Notes: generated by a model not told the origin, from the sequence alone. A stretch of 64,000 bases of DNA from Citrobacter sp. wls619 (GCF_005281345.1 NZ_SZXJ01000027.1:131045-195044), one strand, 5' to 3'. Shown: positions 50,691-61,253, counted from the first letter of the stretch. Program-made: numbers and translations.

Positions 50691-52376
50691 TTGAAAAAGG
50701 TTTGGCTTAACCGTTATCCCGCAGGTGTTCCCGCGGAGATCAATCCTGACCGTTATCAATCCTTGGTGGAACTCTTCGAACACTCAGTAAGGCGCTATGC
50801 CGATCAGCCTGCGTTTATGAACATGGGGGAGGTGATGACCTTCCGCAAGCTCGAAGAGCGCAGTCGGGCATTTGCGGCTTATTTGCAACAAGGACTTGGA
50901 CTGAAAAAGGGCGATCGCGTGGCGCTGATGATGCCCAACCTGTTGCAATATCCCGTTGCACTGTTTGGGATTTTACGTGCCGGCATGATTGTGGTGAATG
51001 TTAACCCGCTGTACACGCCTCGCGAGCTGGAGCATCAGCTCAACGATAGTGGTGCCTCGGCGATCGTCATCGTCTCTAACTTTGCGCACACGCTGGAGAA
51101 AGTGGTCGATAAGACCTCGGTTCAACACGTGATTCTGACGCGTATGGGCGATCAGTTGTCGACCGCGAAAGGGACGCTGGTTAACTTCGTCGTGAAGTAT
51201 ATCAAGCGTCTGGTGCCAAAATATCACCTGCCGGATGCCATCTCATTTCGCAGTGCGCTGCAAAACGGCTACCGCATGCAGTATGTGAAGCCGGAAGTCG
51301 TGTCTGAAGATTTGGCTTTCCTGCAGTATACCGGGGGTACCACCGGTGTGGCGAAAGGCGCAATGCTTACGCACCGTAACATGCTGGCTAACCTGGAGCA
51401 GGTTAATGCCACTTACGGACCGTTGCTGCATCCGGGTAAAGAGCTGGTGGTGACGGCGCTACCGCTGTACCACATTTTCGCGCTCACCATGAACTGCCTG
51501 CTGTTTATTGAACTGGGTGGACAAAACCTGCTGATCACTAACCCGCGTGATATTCCGGGGTTGGTGAAAGAGCTGGCAAAATACCCGTTTACCGCGATGA
51601 CCGGCGTCAATACGTTGTTTAACGCGTTGCTGAATAACAAGGAGTTCCAGCAACTGGACTTTTCGTCGTTGCACCTGTCTGCTGGGGGCGGAATGCCCGT
51701 TCAGCAGGCGGTGGCAGAACGCTGGGTGAAGCTGACCGGCCAATATCTGCTGGAAGGTTATGGTCTGACCGAGTGTGCTCCACTGGTAAGCGTTAACCCG
51801 CACGATATCGACTACCATAGCGGCAGTATCGGGTTACCGGTTCCGTCTACCGAGGTCAAACTGGTGGACGATGACGACAATGAAGTTCCGCCGGGAGAGC
51901 CGGGCGAACTGTGTGTTAAAGGGCCGCAGGTGATGTTGGGCTACTGGCAGCGCCCGGATGCGACCGATGAAATTGTCAAAAATGGCTGGTTGCACACGGG
52001 TGATATCGCAGTGATGGACGACGAAGGCTTCCTGCGTATTGTCGATCGTAAGAAAGATATGATCCTGGTGTCGGGTTTTAACGTTTATCCGAACGAAATT
52101 GAAGATGTAGTCATGCAGCACCCTGGCGTTCAGGAAGTGGCTGCCGTCGGCGTACCGTCGGGCAGCAGCGGTGAGGCGGTAAAAATCTTTGTGGTGAAGA
52201 AGGATGCTTCGTTAACCGATGAAGCGCTGGTGACTTTTTGCCGTCGTCATCTGACGGGCTACAAAGTTCCGAAACTGGTGGAATTCCGTGATGAGTTACC
52301 GAAATCTAACGTCGGTAAAATTTTGCGACGAGAATTACGTGACGAAGCCCGCGGCAAAGTGGACAATAAAGGCTGA
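50691..52376 (+). CDS. fadD: FadD, long-chain acyl-CoA synthetase
   Basis: This 561-aa peripheral membrane enzyme activates imported long-chain fatty acids with ATP and CoA, pulling uptake through FadL. The ATP/AMP motif [12 protein letters not shown] and the FACS motif [20 protein letters not shown] are complete. It starts with TTG at 50691, preceded by AGAGGTGA; the E. coli gene also uses TTG, and the frame upstream to 50625 is not conserved. Confidence 0.97.
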   Translation: MKKVWLNRYPAGVPAEINPDRYQSLVELFEHSVRRYADQPAFMNMGEVMTFRKLEERSRAFAAYLQQGLGLKKGDRVALMMPNLLQYPVALFGILRAGMIVVNVNPLYTPRELEHQLNDSGASAIVIVSNFAHTLEKVVDKTSVQHVILTRMGDQLSTAKGTLVNFVVKYIKRLVPKYHLPDAISFRSALQNGYRMQYVKPEVVSEDLAFLQYTGGTTGVAKGAMLTHRNMLANLEQVNATYGPLLHPGKELVVTALPLYHIFALTMNCLLFIELGGQNLLITNPRDIPGLVKELAKYPFTAMTGVNTLFNALLNNKEFQQLDFSSLHLSAGGGMPVQQAVAERWVKLTGQYLLEGYGLTECAPLVSVNPHDIDYHSGSIGLPVPSTEVKLVDDDDNEVPPGEPGELCVKGPQVMLGYWQRPDATDEIVKNGWLHTGDIAVMDDEGFLRIVDRKKDMILVSGFNVYPNEIEDVVMQHPGVQEVAAVGVPSGSSGEAVKIFVVKKDASLTDEALVTFCRRHLTGYKVPKLVEFRDELPKSNVGKILRRELRDEARGKVDNKG

Positions 52377-52396
52377 GCGTTAAGACAGCCAGCAGA

Positions 52397-52424
52397 AAAC
52401 GCCGGATAATCCGGCGTTTTTTTT
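52397..52424 (+). terminator. Rho-independent terminator after fadD
   Basis: A 7-bp GC-rich stem (CGCCGGA / TCCGGCG) with a TAA loop is followed by eight T. Confidence 0.93.
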
Positions 52425-52448
52425 GGCGAAAACCTAAGAGAGCACGAT

Positions 52449-53576
52449 TTGAATTATCAAATGATCACTACGGACGACGCGTTAGCCACGCTGTGCGAAG
52501 CCGTCCGTGAATTTCCGGCGATAGCCCTGGATACAGAATTTGTTCGCACGCGTACCTACTACCCGCAGTTGGGGCTGATCCAGCTGTTTGATGGCAAACA
52601 CGTTGCTCTGATTGACCCGCTAGGGATCACCGACTGGTCGCCGCTGCGCGATATCCTGCGTGACACCGCGATCACTAAATTTCTGCATGCCGGAAGTGAA
52701 GACCTGGAAGTGTTTCTCAACACGTTTGGTGAACTCCCGCAACCACTGATCGATACCCAGATTCTGGCCGCCTTTTGTGGACGCCCGCTGTCGTGGGGTT
52801 TTGCTGCGATGGTGGAAGAGTTCACCGGGGTGGCGCTGGATAAAAGTGAATCGCGCACCGACTGGCTGGCCAGACCGCTGACCGAGCGGCAGTGCGAGTA
52901 TGCGGCGGCTGATGTTTGGTATTTATTACCGATCACCACAAAACTGATGGCAGAAACCGATGCGTCCGGCTGGTTGCCCGCTGCGCTGGACGAATGTCGT
53001 TTGATGCAACAACGTCGTCAGGAAATTCTGGCGCCCGAAGATGCGTGGCGAGAAATTACCAATGCCTGGCAGCTGCGTACCCGTCAGCTCGCTTGCCTGC
53101 AACTCCTGGCCGACTGGCGGTTGCGTAAAGCGCGTGAGCGCGATTTGGCAGTGAACTTCGTGGTGCGCGAAGAGCATTTGTGGGCGGTTGCCCGCTATAT
53201 GCCGGGAAGTCTGGGGGAACTGGATAGCCTGGGTCTCTCAGGTAGTGAAATTCGTTTCCATGGCAAGACGCTGATTTCACTGGTCGAGAAAGCGCAGGCA
53301 ATGCCGGAAGAAGCCTTGCCGCAACCGTTGCTGAATCTGATGGATATGCCGGGTTATCGCAAGGCATTCAAAGCCATTAAAGCCCTGGTGGCCGACGTGA
53401 GTGCGGAGCAGAATCTTAGCGTGGAACTCCTTGCTTCGCGTCGTCAAATCAACCAGTTGCTCAACTGGCACTGGAAATTAAAGCCGCAGGCGTCCCTGCC
53501 GGAGCTGATTTCCGGTTGGCGTGGCGAACTGATGGCCGACCGCCTCAAGGCGCTGCTGCTGGACTATCCGCAGTAA
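52449..53576 (+). CDS. rnd: RNase D, 3'-5' exoribonuclease
   Basis: This 375-aa DEDD-family nuclease trims tRNA and other small RNA precursors. The first two acidic residues are in ALDTEFVRTRTYY (about 28); the Y-type motif is CEYAAADVWYL (about 150). Two HRDC domains follow (about 210-290 and 295-370). It begins with TTG, as in E. coli, where the weak start and a U-rich leader limit expression. Confidence 0.97.
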   Translation: MNYQMITTDDALATLCEAVREFPAIALDTEFVRTRTYYPQLGLIQLFDGKHVALIDPLGITDWSPLRDILRDTAITKFLHAGSEDLEVFLNTFGELPQPLIDTQILAAFCGRPLSWGFAAMVEEFTGVALDKSESRTDWLARPLTERQCEYAAADVWYLLPITTKLMAETDASGWLPAALDECRLMQQRRQEILAPEDAWREITNAWQLRTRQLACLQLLADWRLRKARERDLAVNFVVREEHLWAVARYMPGSLGELDSLGLSGSEIRFHGKTLISLVEKAQAMPEEALPQPLLNLMDMPGYRKAFKAIKALVADVSAEQNLSVELLASRRQINQLLNWHWKLKPQASLPELISGWRGELMADRLKALLLDYPQ

Positions 53577-53582
53577 GCGATC

Positions 53583-53620
53583 AGGCCGACCGGGTAGGGC
53601 ATCGCTTATCCGGTCGGTAA
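53583..53620. repeat. REP-like hairpin between rnd and yeaX
   Basis: CCGACCGG / CCGGTCGG (53586-53593 and 53610-53617) flanks a REP-like core GGGCATCGCTTAT. It lies between convergent genes, a typical REP location, and could act as transcript end. Confidence 0.5.
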
Positions 53621-53624
53621 AATT

Positions 53625-54590
53625 CTACAAATCTAGCACCAGGCGTTTGCCTTTGGCGCGTGAACAGCAGATAAGCATGCTCTGCTGGCTGGCTTTTTCG
53701 TCGTCGCTAAAGTATTGATCGCGGTGATCCGCTTCCCCTTCAAGAATCGCCGTCTCGCAGGTACCGCATACGCCTTCACGGCACAGACACTCGACTCTGG
53801 CAGCTTTGTTATTTTCGATAACCTGCAGAATAGTCATCTCTTGCGGAACGACAAACTCACGTCCGGAACGTGCCAGCACGAGGGTGAACGCATCACCGCT
53901 CTTATCCTCTAGCGCAAACTGCTCAAAATGCAGCGTATTGTTATCCAGACCGTGGCGTGCGGCCTCGCTTCTTACGGCATCGTTAAGCACGGCCGGGCCG
54001 CAGGTATAAATGTGGGTGCCGGGTTCTACATCGGCCAGCAGACGTGCCAGGTCGAGGCGTGTGCCTTCGCTCGAAAGATGCAGATGAATGCGACCGGCCT
54101 GGTGGTGCTGTTTCAGTTCATCATGAAACGCGCAGTTTTCCGGGCTGGGTGAACAGTAATGTAGCTGCCACTGTGCCTGGGCGTTTTCGAGTTCCGGGAT
54201 CTGCGACAGGAAGGGCGTAATACCAATGCCGCCAGCAATTAACAGATGCTTTTTCGCCTGCGGTTCGAGGGCGAAAAGATTATTGGGCGTGGAAATCGTC
54301 AGCGTATCGCCGGGTTTGACCTGCTGATGCAGGTATCGTGAACCGCCTTTGGAATTCTCTTCCAGGCGTACAGCAATTTGCCAGGTGCGGGTATCGAACG
54401 GCGAGCTCATCAGCGAGTACGCATTGCTATAGAGATTTTCGCCATCGCGCATTTGCACGATAATATGGCTGCCGCCCTGGAACGCAGGCAACAGATCGCC
54501 TGAGGCAGCCGTTAAGGTGAAGCGCTTTACATGCGCGGTAATCGTTTCAATCTGACTGACCTGAACTTCTCGCATTTGATATTCAGACAT
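53625..54590 (-). CDS. yeaX: YeaX, carnitine monooxygenase reductase subunit
   Basis: This 321-aa reductase feeds electrons from NAD(P)H to oxygenase YeaW. An N-terminal FMN-binding beta barrel, a nucleotide domain (HLLIAGGIGITPF near residue 116) and a C-terminal plant-type 2Fe-2S ferredoxin domain (CLCREGVCGTCETAIL, last Cys in LICCSRAKG) are present. Same length as E. coli YeaX. YeaWX/CntAB splits L-carnitine into trimethylamine and malic semialdehyde. Confidence 0.95.
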   Translation of the reverse strand: MSEYQMREVQVSQIETITAHVKRFTLTAASGDLLPAFQGGSHIIVQMRDGENLYSNAYSLMSSPFDTRTWQIAVRLEENSKGGSRYLHQQVKPGDTLTISTPNNLFALEPQAKKHLLIAGGIGITPFLSQIPELENAQAQWQLHYCSPSPENCAFHDELKQHHQAGRIHLHLSSEGTRLDLARLLADVEPGTHIYTCGPAVLNDAVRSEAARHGLDNNTLHFEQFALEDKSGDAFTLVLARSGREFVVPQEMTILQVIENNKAARVECLCREGVCGTCETAILEGEADHRDQYFSDDEKASQQSMLICCSRAKGKRLVLDL

Positions 54591-54649
54591 TGCGGCACTC
54601 CCTAAAAAATCTGTCCGGCGCGGGTTACCCGGCGCGCCGGAATCTGTCG

Positions 54650-56098
54650 TTACAGCCCCTGGCAGAGATATTTCATTTCCAGGTAATCTTCGATACCGTG
54701 TTCGGAACCTTCTCGCCCCAACCCTGACTGCTTCACACCCCCGAACGGGGCGACTTCATTCGAGATCAGTCCGGTATTAATCCCGACCATGCCATACTCC
54801 AGTTGCTCAGAAACACGCCAGATGCGCGCGGCATCATTGCTGTAGAAGTAGGATGCCAGTCCATAAATGGTGTCATTTGCCTGGCGGATCACATCCTGTT
54901 CATCTTCAAATTTCACCAGCGCGGCGACCGGTCCGAATATCTCTTCCTGGAGCAACTGCATGCCCGGCTGCACGTCGCCGATGACGGTGGGCGTAAAATA
55001 GTTTCCTCCCAGCGCATGGCGTTGCCCCCCGGTTAACAGCGTGGCGCCCCGCGTCAGCGCGTCATCGAGAAGCGACTGCACTTTGTCTACGGCAGCGGTA
55101 TTGATTAGCGGACCGATTTGTACGCCGGGTTGCTCACCGTTGCCGACTTTCAGCGCGGCGACCCGGGCCACGAATTTCTCACAAAACGCGTCATAAACAG
55201 CCTGATGAATGTAAAAACGGTTCACGCAAACGCAGGTCTGTCCGGCATTGCGGAATTTTGCCACCAGCGCGCCTTCAACGGCTTTATCGAGATCCGCGTC
55301 CTCAAATACGATAAATGGCGCATTGCCGCCCAGCTCCAGTGAGACCTTTTTGATAGAGTCGGCACACTGGCGCATCAGTACGCGCCCTACCTCGGTAGAG
55401 CCGGTAAACGACAGTTTGCGTACGCGATCGTCAGCGGTGAACAATGCACCAATTTCGCGGGACTTTCCGGTCACGACATTGATAACACCTGCCGGAATAC
55501 CGGCCTGACGTGCAAGTTCTGCCAGCGCCAGAGCGGTAAACGGTGTTTCGTTGGCCGGTTTTACTACCATCGTACAACCTGCGGCCAGCGCGGGACCGGC
55601 TTTGCGGGTGATCATTGCTGCAGGGAAGTTCCATGGCGTAATTGCCGCGCAGACACCAATACCCTGACGGATCACCATCAACCGCTTATCCGCCGCAGGC
55701 GAGGGGATAATCTCGCCATTAGTACGTTTAGCCTGCTCGGCAAACCACTCAATAAACGACGCGGCATAGACAATCTCTCCTTCCGCCTCAGCCAGCGGCT
55801 TGCCCTGCTCGGCGGTCATGATTTGCGCCAACGCCGTTTTGTTGTCGAGAATTAAATGATGCCAGGCTTTAAGCAACGTGGAACGCTGGGCTGCGGTCAT
55901 TGCCCGCCAGGCCGGTAGCGCCTGAGATGCGGCATCAATGGCGCGTTGCGCCTCCGATGTTCCCATGTTGGGAATTTGCCCCAGAACGGCCCCTGTTGCC
56001 GGGTTGCTGACCGACAACGTGTTACTGTCATCGGCATCACACCAGTGTCCGGCGATAAACGCCTGCTGGCGAAAAAGTGAAGTCTGAAAAACGGTCAT
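54650..56098 (-). CDS. Aldehyde dehydrogenase (GabD-like), probable malic semialdehyde dehydrogenase
   Basis: This 482-aa NAD(P)-dependent enzyme is closely related to succinate-semialdehyde dehydrogenase GabD of the same length. Catalytic Cys is at 289 (NAGQTCVCVNRF), the general-base Glu is in LELGGNAPF, and ITPWNFPAAMITRKAGPALAAG forms part of the cofactor site. It is inserted between yeaX and yeaW, a place empty in E. coli K-12. The aldehyde made by YeaWX is malic semialdehyde, so oxidation of that product is the most likely role; true succinate semialdehyde activity cannot be excluded. Confidence 0.9.
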   Translation of the reverse strand: MTVFQTSLFRQQAFIAGHWCDADDSNTLSVSNPATGAVLGQIPNMGTSEAQRAIDAASQALPAWRAMTAAQRSTLLKAWHHLILDNKTALAQIMTAEQGKPLAEAEGEIVYAASFIEWFAEQAKRTNGEIIPSPAADKRLMVIRQGIGVCAAITPWNFPAAMITRKAGPALAAGCTMVVKPANETPFTALALAELARQAGIPAGVINVVTGKSREIGALFTADDRVRKLSFTGSTEVGRVLMRQCADSIKKVSLELGGNAPFIVFEDADLDKAVEGALVAKFRNAGQTCVCVNRFYIHQAVYDAFCEKFVARVAALKVGNGEQPGVQIGPLINTAAVDKVQSLLDDALTRGATLLTGGQRHALGGNYFTPTVIGDVQPGMQLLQEEIFGPVAALVKFEDEQDVIRQANDTIYGLASYFYSNDAARIWRVSEQLEYGMVGINTGLISNEVAPFGGVKQSGLGREGSEHGIEDYLEMKYLCQGL

Positions 56099-56116
56099 AT
56101 CGAACTCCTTCGCGGA

Positions 56117-57241
56117 TTATTCCTGAAACACCTGAGCGACCAGATTATGGAAATGGGCAATGCCATGTTCGGAGATTCCGCTACCGCTGGTATCCGCCAT
56201 AATGCGTCCCTGTCCACGATAGCCACGTGATTTCAGACCTTTTTGTACGCTCTCAACCAGACGTAAATCCTCAGGGCGGAAGACATTGCGATACCATTCG
56301 ATCAGCGCTTTTTGCTCTTCGGTCAGCTCTTCATTTGTGAAATAGATGTCGTAGTTTTGCAGTGTGGTTTCTGCATCCACCGGGAATTCATAAATAACAG
56401 TCATCATGCCTTTGATTGGCGTGACGTTGAGCATGGTGCACGGCCACAACCAGAAGCCGTGGAACGCAGCATCAACCCCTTCTTCGAACTTAAACGACTG
56501 CTCAGAGGGTTTGGCAAAACCGTATTGCAGCGTCCAGTTGCCGTGCATGGTATGCCAGTAACGGTCAACCTGTACTGAGTCGGAAAAACCAGGGTGGGCC
56601 GGACCGCAGTGGTAGCACTCCAGATAGTTATCAACGATATTTTTCCAGTTGGCCGGCGTGCGGGTAGTGAAACGCGCGGCGAGTTTTAGATCGTGCACGT
56701 CAGGGCAGGCCTCGACGACTTTGGCTGCCAGTCCCGGAAGCTGATCTTCAACGCTACCGGCGTTCGGGTCCATATTGATGAAGACAAAACCGGCATATTC
56801 TTCGAGTCGTACTGGTGTCAGATGAGCCTTTTCACTGTCAAAGTTGGCGACGTTTTCACAGTTACGCGCATGCGCCAGATTGCCATCAAGTTTGAACGCC
56901 CACGCGTGGTAGGGGCAGGTAATCACGTTTTTGGCTTTCCCTTCGCCGCTCAGCAGTTGATGACCACGATGCGGGCAGACGTTGTAGAATGCGCGCAGTA
57001 CATTATCGCGACCACGCACCAGCACGATGTTCTCACCAATCACTTCACGTGTGACATAGTCATTTGGCTTTGCCAGTTCGCTGCTGTGGGCAACACAAAT
57101 CCAGCTTTTGGCAAACACGTTCTCTTGTTCGTGTTCAAAAGCCTGCTGGTCGGTATAGAACCGTGCCGGGATAGTCCAGGCGTCCTGCGGATTGGCACAA
57201 AAATTTTGCGGCAGAATAAACTCAGGGCTCAGATTGCTCAT
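56117..57241 (-). CDS. yeaW: YeaW, Rieske-type carnitine monooxygenase oxygenase subunit
   Basis: This 374-aa oxygenase has an N-terminal Rieske 2Fe-2S domain (CPHRGH near residue 89, second pair in TCPYHAW) and a C-terminal mononuclear iron domain (NYLECYHCGPAHPGF). CntA/YeaW enzymes hydroxylate quaternary amines such as carnitine, releasing trimethylamine. The start at 57241 matches the E. coli protein; the frame to 57541 runs back into yeaV. Located 18 bases before the aldehyde dehydrogenase gene. Confidence 0.95.
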   Translation of the reverse strand: MSNLSPEFILPQNFCANPQDAWTIPARFYTDQQAFEHEQENVFAKSWICVAHSSELAKPNDYVTREVIGENIVLVRGRDNVLRAFYNVCPHRGHQLLSGEGKAKNVITCPYHAWAFKLDGNLAHARNCENVANFDSEKAHLTPVRLEEYAGFVFINMDPNAGSVEDQLPGLAAKVVEACPDVHDLKLAARFTTRTPANWKNIVDNYLECYHCGPAHPGFSDSVQVDRYWHTMHGNWTLQYGFAKPSEQSFKFEEGVDAAFHGFWLWPCTMLNVTPIKGMMTVIYEFPVDAETTLQNYDIYFTNEELTEEQKALIEWYRNVFRPEDLRLVESVQKGLKSRGYRGQGRIMADTSGSGISEHGIAHFHNLVAQVFQE

Positions 57242-57285
57242 TGGATTACCTTTAATTTGTGAGTAAGAGGATTTTTTACTGGCGC

Positions 57286-58887
57286 TTAATTGCCGCCTTT
57301 GAGTAGTGTCCCAGCCGGTGGCGTGACGGGCGCGTCGACCGGTGCTTCGGGAAGATGACTTTCGATTTGGTGAGCAGGAACATGGGCATAATCCTGCCGT
57401 ACCCAGCGCAGAAAACCGCCGACCTTCACCAACAGGATGGCGAGGAAGGGAAGGGCGGTCAGTACCACCGTGGTCTTCATTGTTTCCAGAGACGCACCGG
57501 TGAATAAAATGGATAATGGAATCAATGTGATAACCACACACCAGAACAGACGTAAACCTCGTTCAGGATCTTCCCCTTCCTGTAGGTTACGTGTGCTGGT
57601 GGCGGCCATGGTGTAGGCCACGGCATCCATATGCGAGGCAAGGAAAATGATCATGATGGCCAGATACGCGACCAGGAACAGCTTCCCGGCAGGCAGTGAC
57701 ATCAGTACCTGCTGCACCGCCGTTTCTCCGCCCTGCGTTGCCATGATCTGCGGGATATCAATCACGCCATTGACAAACTGATGGATAGAGTAGCTCTCCA
57801 TCACCCCGAAGAAGAACCAACAGCCGACGGTACTGCCAAGGATTAATGCCCAGATAACCTCTTTGATTTTGCGCCCGCGAGAAACGCGCGTCACAAACAT
57901 AGCGACGCCCGGGGTGTAGGAGATCCACCACAGCCAGTAGAACACCGTCCAGTTGCGGGTAAACTCACCGTTACCGAGCGGGTCGGTAAACAGGCTCATC
58001 TGCAAAAAGTTTTGTGTCGTCAGGCCGATAGCGTTGATGATGTTATTGGTGATGAACTCGGTTGGGCCGACAATCAGTACCACCAACGGCAGTAAAAATG
58101 CCCCCCAGCCCACCATCTTGCTCAGACGTTGCAGACCATTGTTGATGCCAATCCAGGAGCTGAGGCAGAAGATGCCGCCAGAGAACAGGATCACAAAGGC
58201 TTGCACCGTAAAGTTATCCGGTAAACCGGTAAGTGCTGATAAACCACGGGTGAAGGTTGCAGCGGTAACGACCAGGGAGATGGTTAACGCGCCGACGGTG
58301 GCGATCAGGAACATCAAATCGACCAGTCTTCCCCATACGCCCTGTGGATGAACGCCGGTGATAGCAGCAATTATCCCGGACAGGCTCAACCCTTTGTTTT
58401 TACGCACATGGAAATGGTAGGCCATGGTTAACGAGGCCAGTGTGTAGGTCGCCCACGCGCTGATCCCCCAATGGAAAAAGGAATAGGGCAGACTGAATTC
58501 CAGCGCTTTTTGTGAGTGTGGGGCGATGTTCAGACCCGGTGTTTGGTAGTAATAGGCCCATTCAGCAACACCCCAGTAGAGCGTGGAGGAGCCTAATCCA
58601 GCGCAAATAAACATAAACAGCCAGGAAAGCGTACTGTATTCTGCTTTACCTTCACCGAGGCGAATATTGCCGTATTTGCTGGTGGCCAGCCAGACAACCA
58701 GCCCCATAGCCATGAGGACCAGGATCTGCACGGCGGAACCCAGCATGCGAGTGACACCGTTAAAAATGGTATTCGCTACTTGTGCAGACTGCTGAGGGAA
58801 GAGACTGAGTGTGGCGGCGATAAAAAGAATAGCCACCAGGCTGATGGCTATCAGTGGCACATCTTTTTTCTTTACGTTGCTCAACAT
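57286..58887 (-). CDS. yeaV: YeaV, BCCT-family betaine/carnitine/choline transporter
   Basis: This 533-aa inner-membrane protein has 12 hydrophobic segments and the BCCT signature region with [11 protein letters not shown]-like [13 protein letters not shown] and the Trp-rich [16 protein letters not shown] motif (substrate-binding TM8). It should import carnitine or related quaternary amines for YeaWX. E. coli YeaV is 481 aa, so this one has a longer C-terminal tail (Pro-rich, cytoplasmic). ATG at 58887 chosen over 58905, with GGAGATCATCC upstream. Confidence 0.92.
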   Translation of the reverse strand: MLSNVKKKDVPLIAISLVAILFIAATLSLFPQQSAQVANTIFNGVTRMLGSAVQILVLMAMGLVVWLATSKYGNIRLGEGKAEYSTLSWLFMFICAGLGSSTLYWGVAEWAYYYQTPGLNIAPHSQKALEFSLPYSFFHWGISAWATYTLASLTMAYHFHVRKNKGLSLSGIIAAITGVHPQGVWGRLVDLMFLIATVGALTISLVVTAATFTRGLSALTGLPDNFTVQAFVILFSGGIFCLSSWIGINNGLQRLSKMVGWGAFLLPLVVLIVGPTEFITNNIINAIGLTTQNFLQMSLFTDPLGNGEFTRNWTVFYWLWWISYTPGVAMFVTRVSRGRKIKEVIWALILGSTVGCWFFFGVMESYSIHQFVNGVIDIPQIMATQGGETAVQQVLMSLPAGKLFLVAYLAIMIIFLASHMDAVAYTMAATSTRNLQEGEDPERGLRLFWCVVITLIPLSILFTGASLETMKTTVVLTALPFLAILLVKVGGFLRWVRQDYAHVPAHQIESHLPEAPVDAPVTPPAGTLLKGGN

Positions 58888-59099
58888 GGATGATCTCCTG
58901 GGCATAGTCGCCCGCGTTTGGCATTAGCCTGTCGTTGTTATCATGCTGTAGGGTAAGATTTTGTCGCTTCGTATTTAACAATTTTATTATTTGTTCTTTA
59001 CACGAATTAAACAATTGCCTGATGCGTGAAGCAATAAAACACGGAACGGAAATAATAAAAAGTGAATTCACGCAGGTTATTTGACGTACAGAACACATA
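58888..59099 (-). promoter_or_regulatory. Probable promoter region of the yeaV-yeaW-aldehyde dehydrogenase-yeaX operon
   Basis: This 212-base AT-rich stretch lies between the dmlA terminator and yeaV. The terminator implies that yeaV is read from its own promoter here. No specific operator could be assigned. Confidence 0.45.
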
Positions 59100-59124
59100 A
59101 AAAAACCGCGTCAGTGACGCGGTT
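59100..59124 (-). terminator. Rho-independent terminator after dmlA
   Basis: A 9-bp stem (AACCGCGTC / GACGCGGTT) with a 3-nt loop is followed by a T run on the reverse strand, 20 bases after dmlA. Confidence 0.9.
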
Positions 59125-59144
59125 CATATTTCGTGGTTTGACCT

Positions 59145-60201
59145 CTAACGCAGTGCCCGGCAGATAGCGTCACCTACCTGTTGCGTGGTGGCATTGCCTT
59201 TCATATCCGGCGTTTTAGGGCCGCTGGCAATCACCTGTTCAATCGCGGCCAGAATGCCATCGTGGGCGGCCTGATAATTCGCATCGCCGTTGCCAAGGAA
59301 ATCCAGCATCATCGCACCAGCCCAGATGGTGGCAATTGGGTTAGCAATATTCTTGCCGTAGATATCCGGGGCCGAACCGTGGACCGGTTCGAACAACGAT
59401 GGGAAGGTTCGTTCCGGATTTAAGTTTGCCGAGGGTGCAATGCCAATCGTGCCAGTACAGGCTGGCCCTAAATCGGACAGGATGTCGCCAAACAGGTTAG
59501 AGGCGACCACCACATCAAAACGCTCTGGTTGCATGACAAAACGGGCGCACAGAATGTCGATATGCTGTTTATCCCAGCGGATTTCAGGGTACTGGGCGGC
59601 CATTGCTTCAACACGCTCATCCCAGTAAGGCATGCTGATGGCCAGGCCGTTTGATTTGGTGGCCGAGGTCAGCGTTTTACGCGGACGGCTCTGTGCCAGT
59701 TCAAACGCGTAACGCAAAATGCGATCAACGCCACGACGCGTGAAGACCGACACCCTCGCTTACGCGCCCGCCCAGTGATGAATACTCGCCTTCGGTATTT
59801 TCACGCACAACGTAGAAATCAATGTCGCCGGGTTTCTTACCCGCCAATGGGCAAGGAACACCAGGAAACAGGCGTACCGGACGCAGGTTGACGTATTGAT
59901 CGAACTCACGACGAAACTTGAGTAACGAGCCCCATAGTGAGATGTGATCCGGTACGGTGTCCGGCCAGCCGACGGCACCAAAGTAGATAGCGTCGAAGGA
60001 TTTCAACTGTTCATGCCAGTCATCCGGCATCATCTTGCCGTGATGCGTATAGTACTCGCAGCTGGCCCATTCCATTTGCTCAAAGCTGAGCGACAGGTCC
60101 CAGCGTTCGGCGGCTGCCTGTAACACATGAATGCCTTCAGGCAGGACTTCTTTACCAATGCCATCTCCGGGGATAGCGGCAATACGACAGGTTTTCTTCA
60201 T
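59145..60201 (-). pseudogene. dmlA: dmlA (D-malate dehydrogenase, decarboxylating), broken by an internal deletion
   Basis: DmlA oxidises D-malate to pyruvate and CO2 with NAD+. Two reading frames together give nearly the whole enzyme. The first (60201 down to 59725) covers the N-terminal 158 residues up to SLGGRVSEG and then runs into an out-of-frame stop. The second carries everything from SVFTRRGVDRILRY to the end. In E. coli DmlA, ten residues (TEHEVVIQE and neighbours) stand between these two parts. They are missing here, so about 26-29 bases were lost near 59750 with a shift of frame. The product should be inactive. A GTG at 59753 could start the C-terminal part, but without the N-terminal NAD/metal-site residues. 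Confidence 0.93.
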
Positions 60202-60304
60202 AGCAGCTCTCACTTGTACGCCATCAAAATTGACTTTCCCCTTATCCTATAATTGACTGATTAATAGTTAATCCCTCCAACTGGTGAAACATAAAACACA
60301 GATC

Positions 60305-61222
60305 ATGAATAATCTGCCGCTGTTAAATGATTTACGCGTCTTTATGCTGGTTGCCCGCCGCGCGGGTTTTGCCGCGGTTGCTGAGGAGCTAGGCGTTTCA
60401 CCCGCTTTTATCAGCAAGCGTGTTGCGTTGCTGGAACAGACACTGAACGTGGTGTTGTTACACCGTACGACACGGCGTGTCACCATCACGGAGGAAGGGG
60501 AACGGATCTACGAATGGGCCCAGCGGATCCTGCAGGATGTGGATCAGATGATGGATGAGCTGTCTGATGTCCGGCAGATCCCGCAGGGGATGTTACGTAT
60601 TATCAGCAGCTTTGGTTTTGGTCGCCGTGTCGTGGCTCCAGCGTTGTCAGCGCTGGCAAAAGAGTATCCGCAGCTGGAGTTGCGGTTTGACGTTGAGGAT
60701 CGGTTAGTCGATCTGGTTAATGAAGGTGTCGATCTTGATATTCGTATCGGGGATGATATTGCACCCAATTTGATCGCACGTAAGCTGGCGACCAATTATC
60801 GAATATTATGCGCATCACCCGAGTTTGTGGCGCAGCACGGTACACCGAAACAACTGAACGATCTGTCCACGTTGCCCTGCCTGGTGATTAAAGAGCGCGA
60901 TCATCCATTTGGCATCTGGCAAATGCGTAACAAAGAGGGCGTGCACTCGATCAAGGTGACGGGGCCGCTCTCCTCCAATCATGGCGAAGTTGTTCACCAA
61001 TGGTGTGTGGATGGTCAGGGGATTGCGCTACGTTCATGGTGGGATGTCTGCGATAACATCGCCAGTGGGCATCTGGTTCATATATTGCCTGACTATTATC
61101 AACCAGCAAATATTTGGGCTGTTTATGTGTCACGTCTGGCGACGTCGGCAAAAATCCGTATTACCGTGGAGTATTTACGTCGCTATTTTGCTGAGAACTA
61201 CCCGAAGTTCAGTTTGGAATAA
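60305..61222 (+). CDS. dmlR: DmlR, LysR-type activator of D-malate use
   Basis: This 305-aa LysR regulator has an N-terminal winged HTH (residues about 3-62: VARRAGFAAVAEELGVSPAFISKRVALLE) and a periplasmic-binding-like effector domain. It is divergent from dmlA and very close to E. coli DmlR, which activates dmlA on D-malate. The start at 60305 is the conserved MNNLPLLND; the longer frame adds seven residues. Its target gene is broken here, but the regulator frame is intact, so it may have other targets or the loss is recent. Confidence 0.95.
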   Translation: MNNLPLLNDLRVFMLVARRAGFAAVAEELGVSPAFISKRVALLEQTLNVVLLHRTTRRVTITEEGERIYEWAQRILQDVDQMMDELSDVRQIPQGMLRIISSFGFGRRVVAPALSALAKEYPQLELRFDVEDRLVDLVNEGVDLDIRIGDDIAPNLIARKLATNYRILCASPEFVAQHGTPKQLNDLSTLPCLVIKERDHPFGIWQMRNKEGVHSIKVTGPLSSNHGEVVHQWCVDGQGIALRSWWDVCDNIASGHLVHILPDYYQPANIWAVYVSRLATSAKIRITVEYLRRYFAENYPKFSLE

Positions 61223-61253
61223 ATGGGGCGCAGCCTGGACTACGATCAAAAAT

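Noticed and set aside
56693-57262. 189-codon forward open frame antisense to yeaW
   Set aside because: Opposite the conserved Rieske domain of YeaW; no independent support.
59145-59753. Separate shorter dehydrogenase gene starting with GTG at 59753
   Set aside because: The frame continues directly the DmlA sequence interrupted upstream and lacks the N-terminal half of the fold, so it is better described as part of a broken dmlA.
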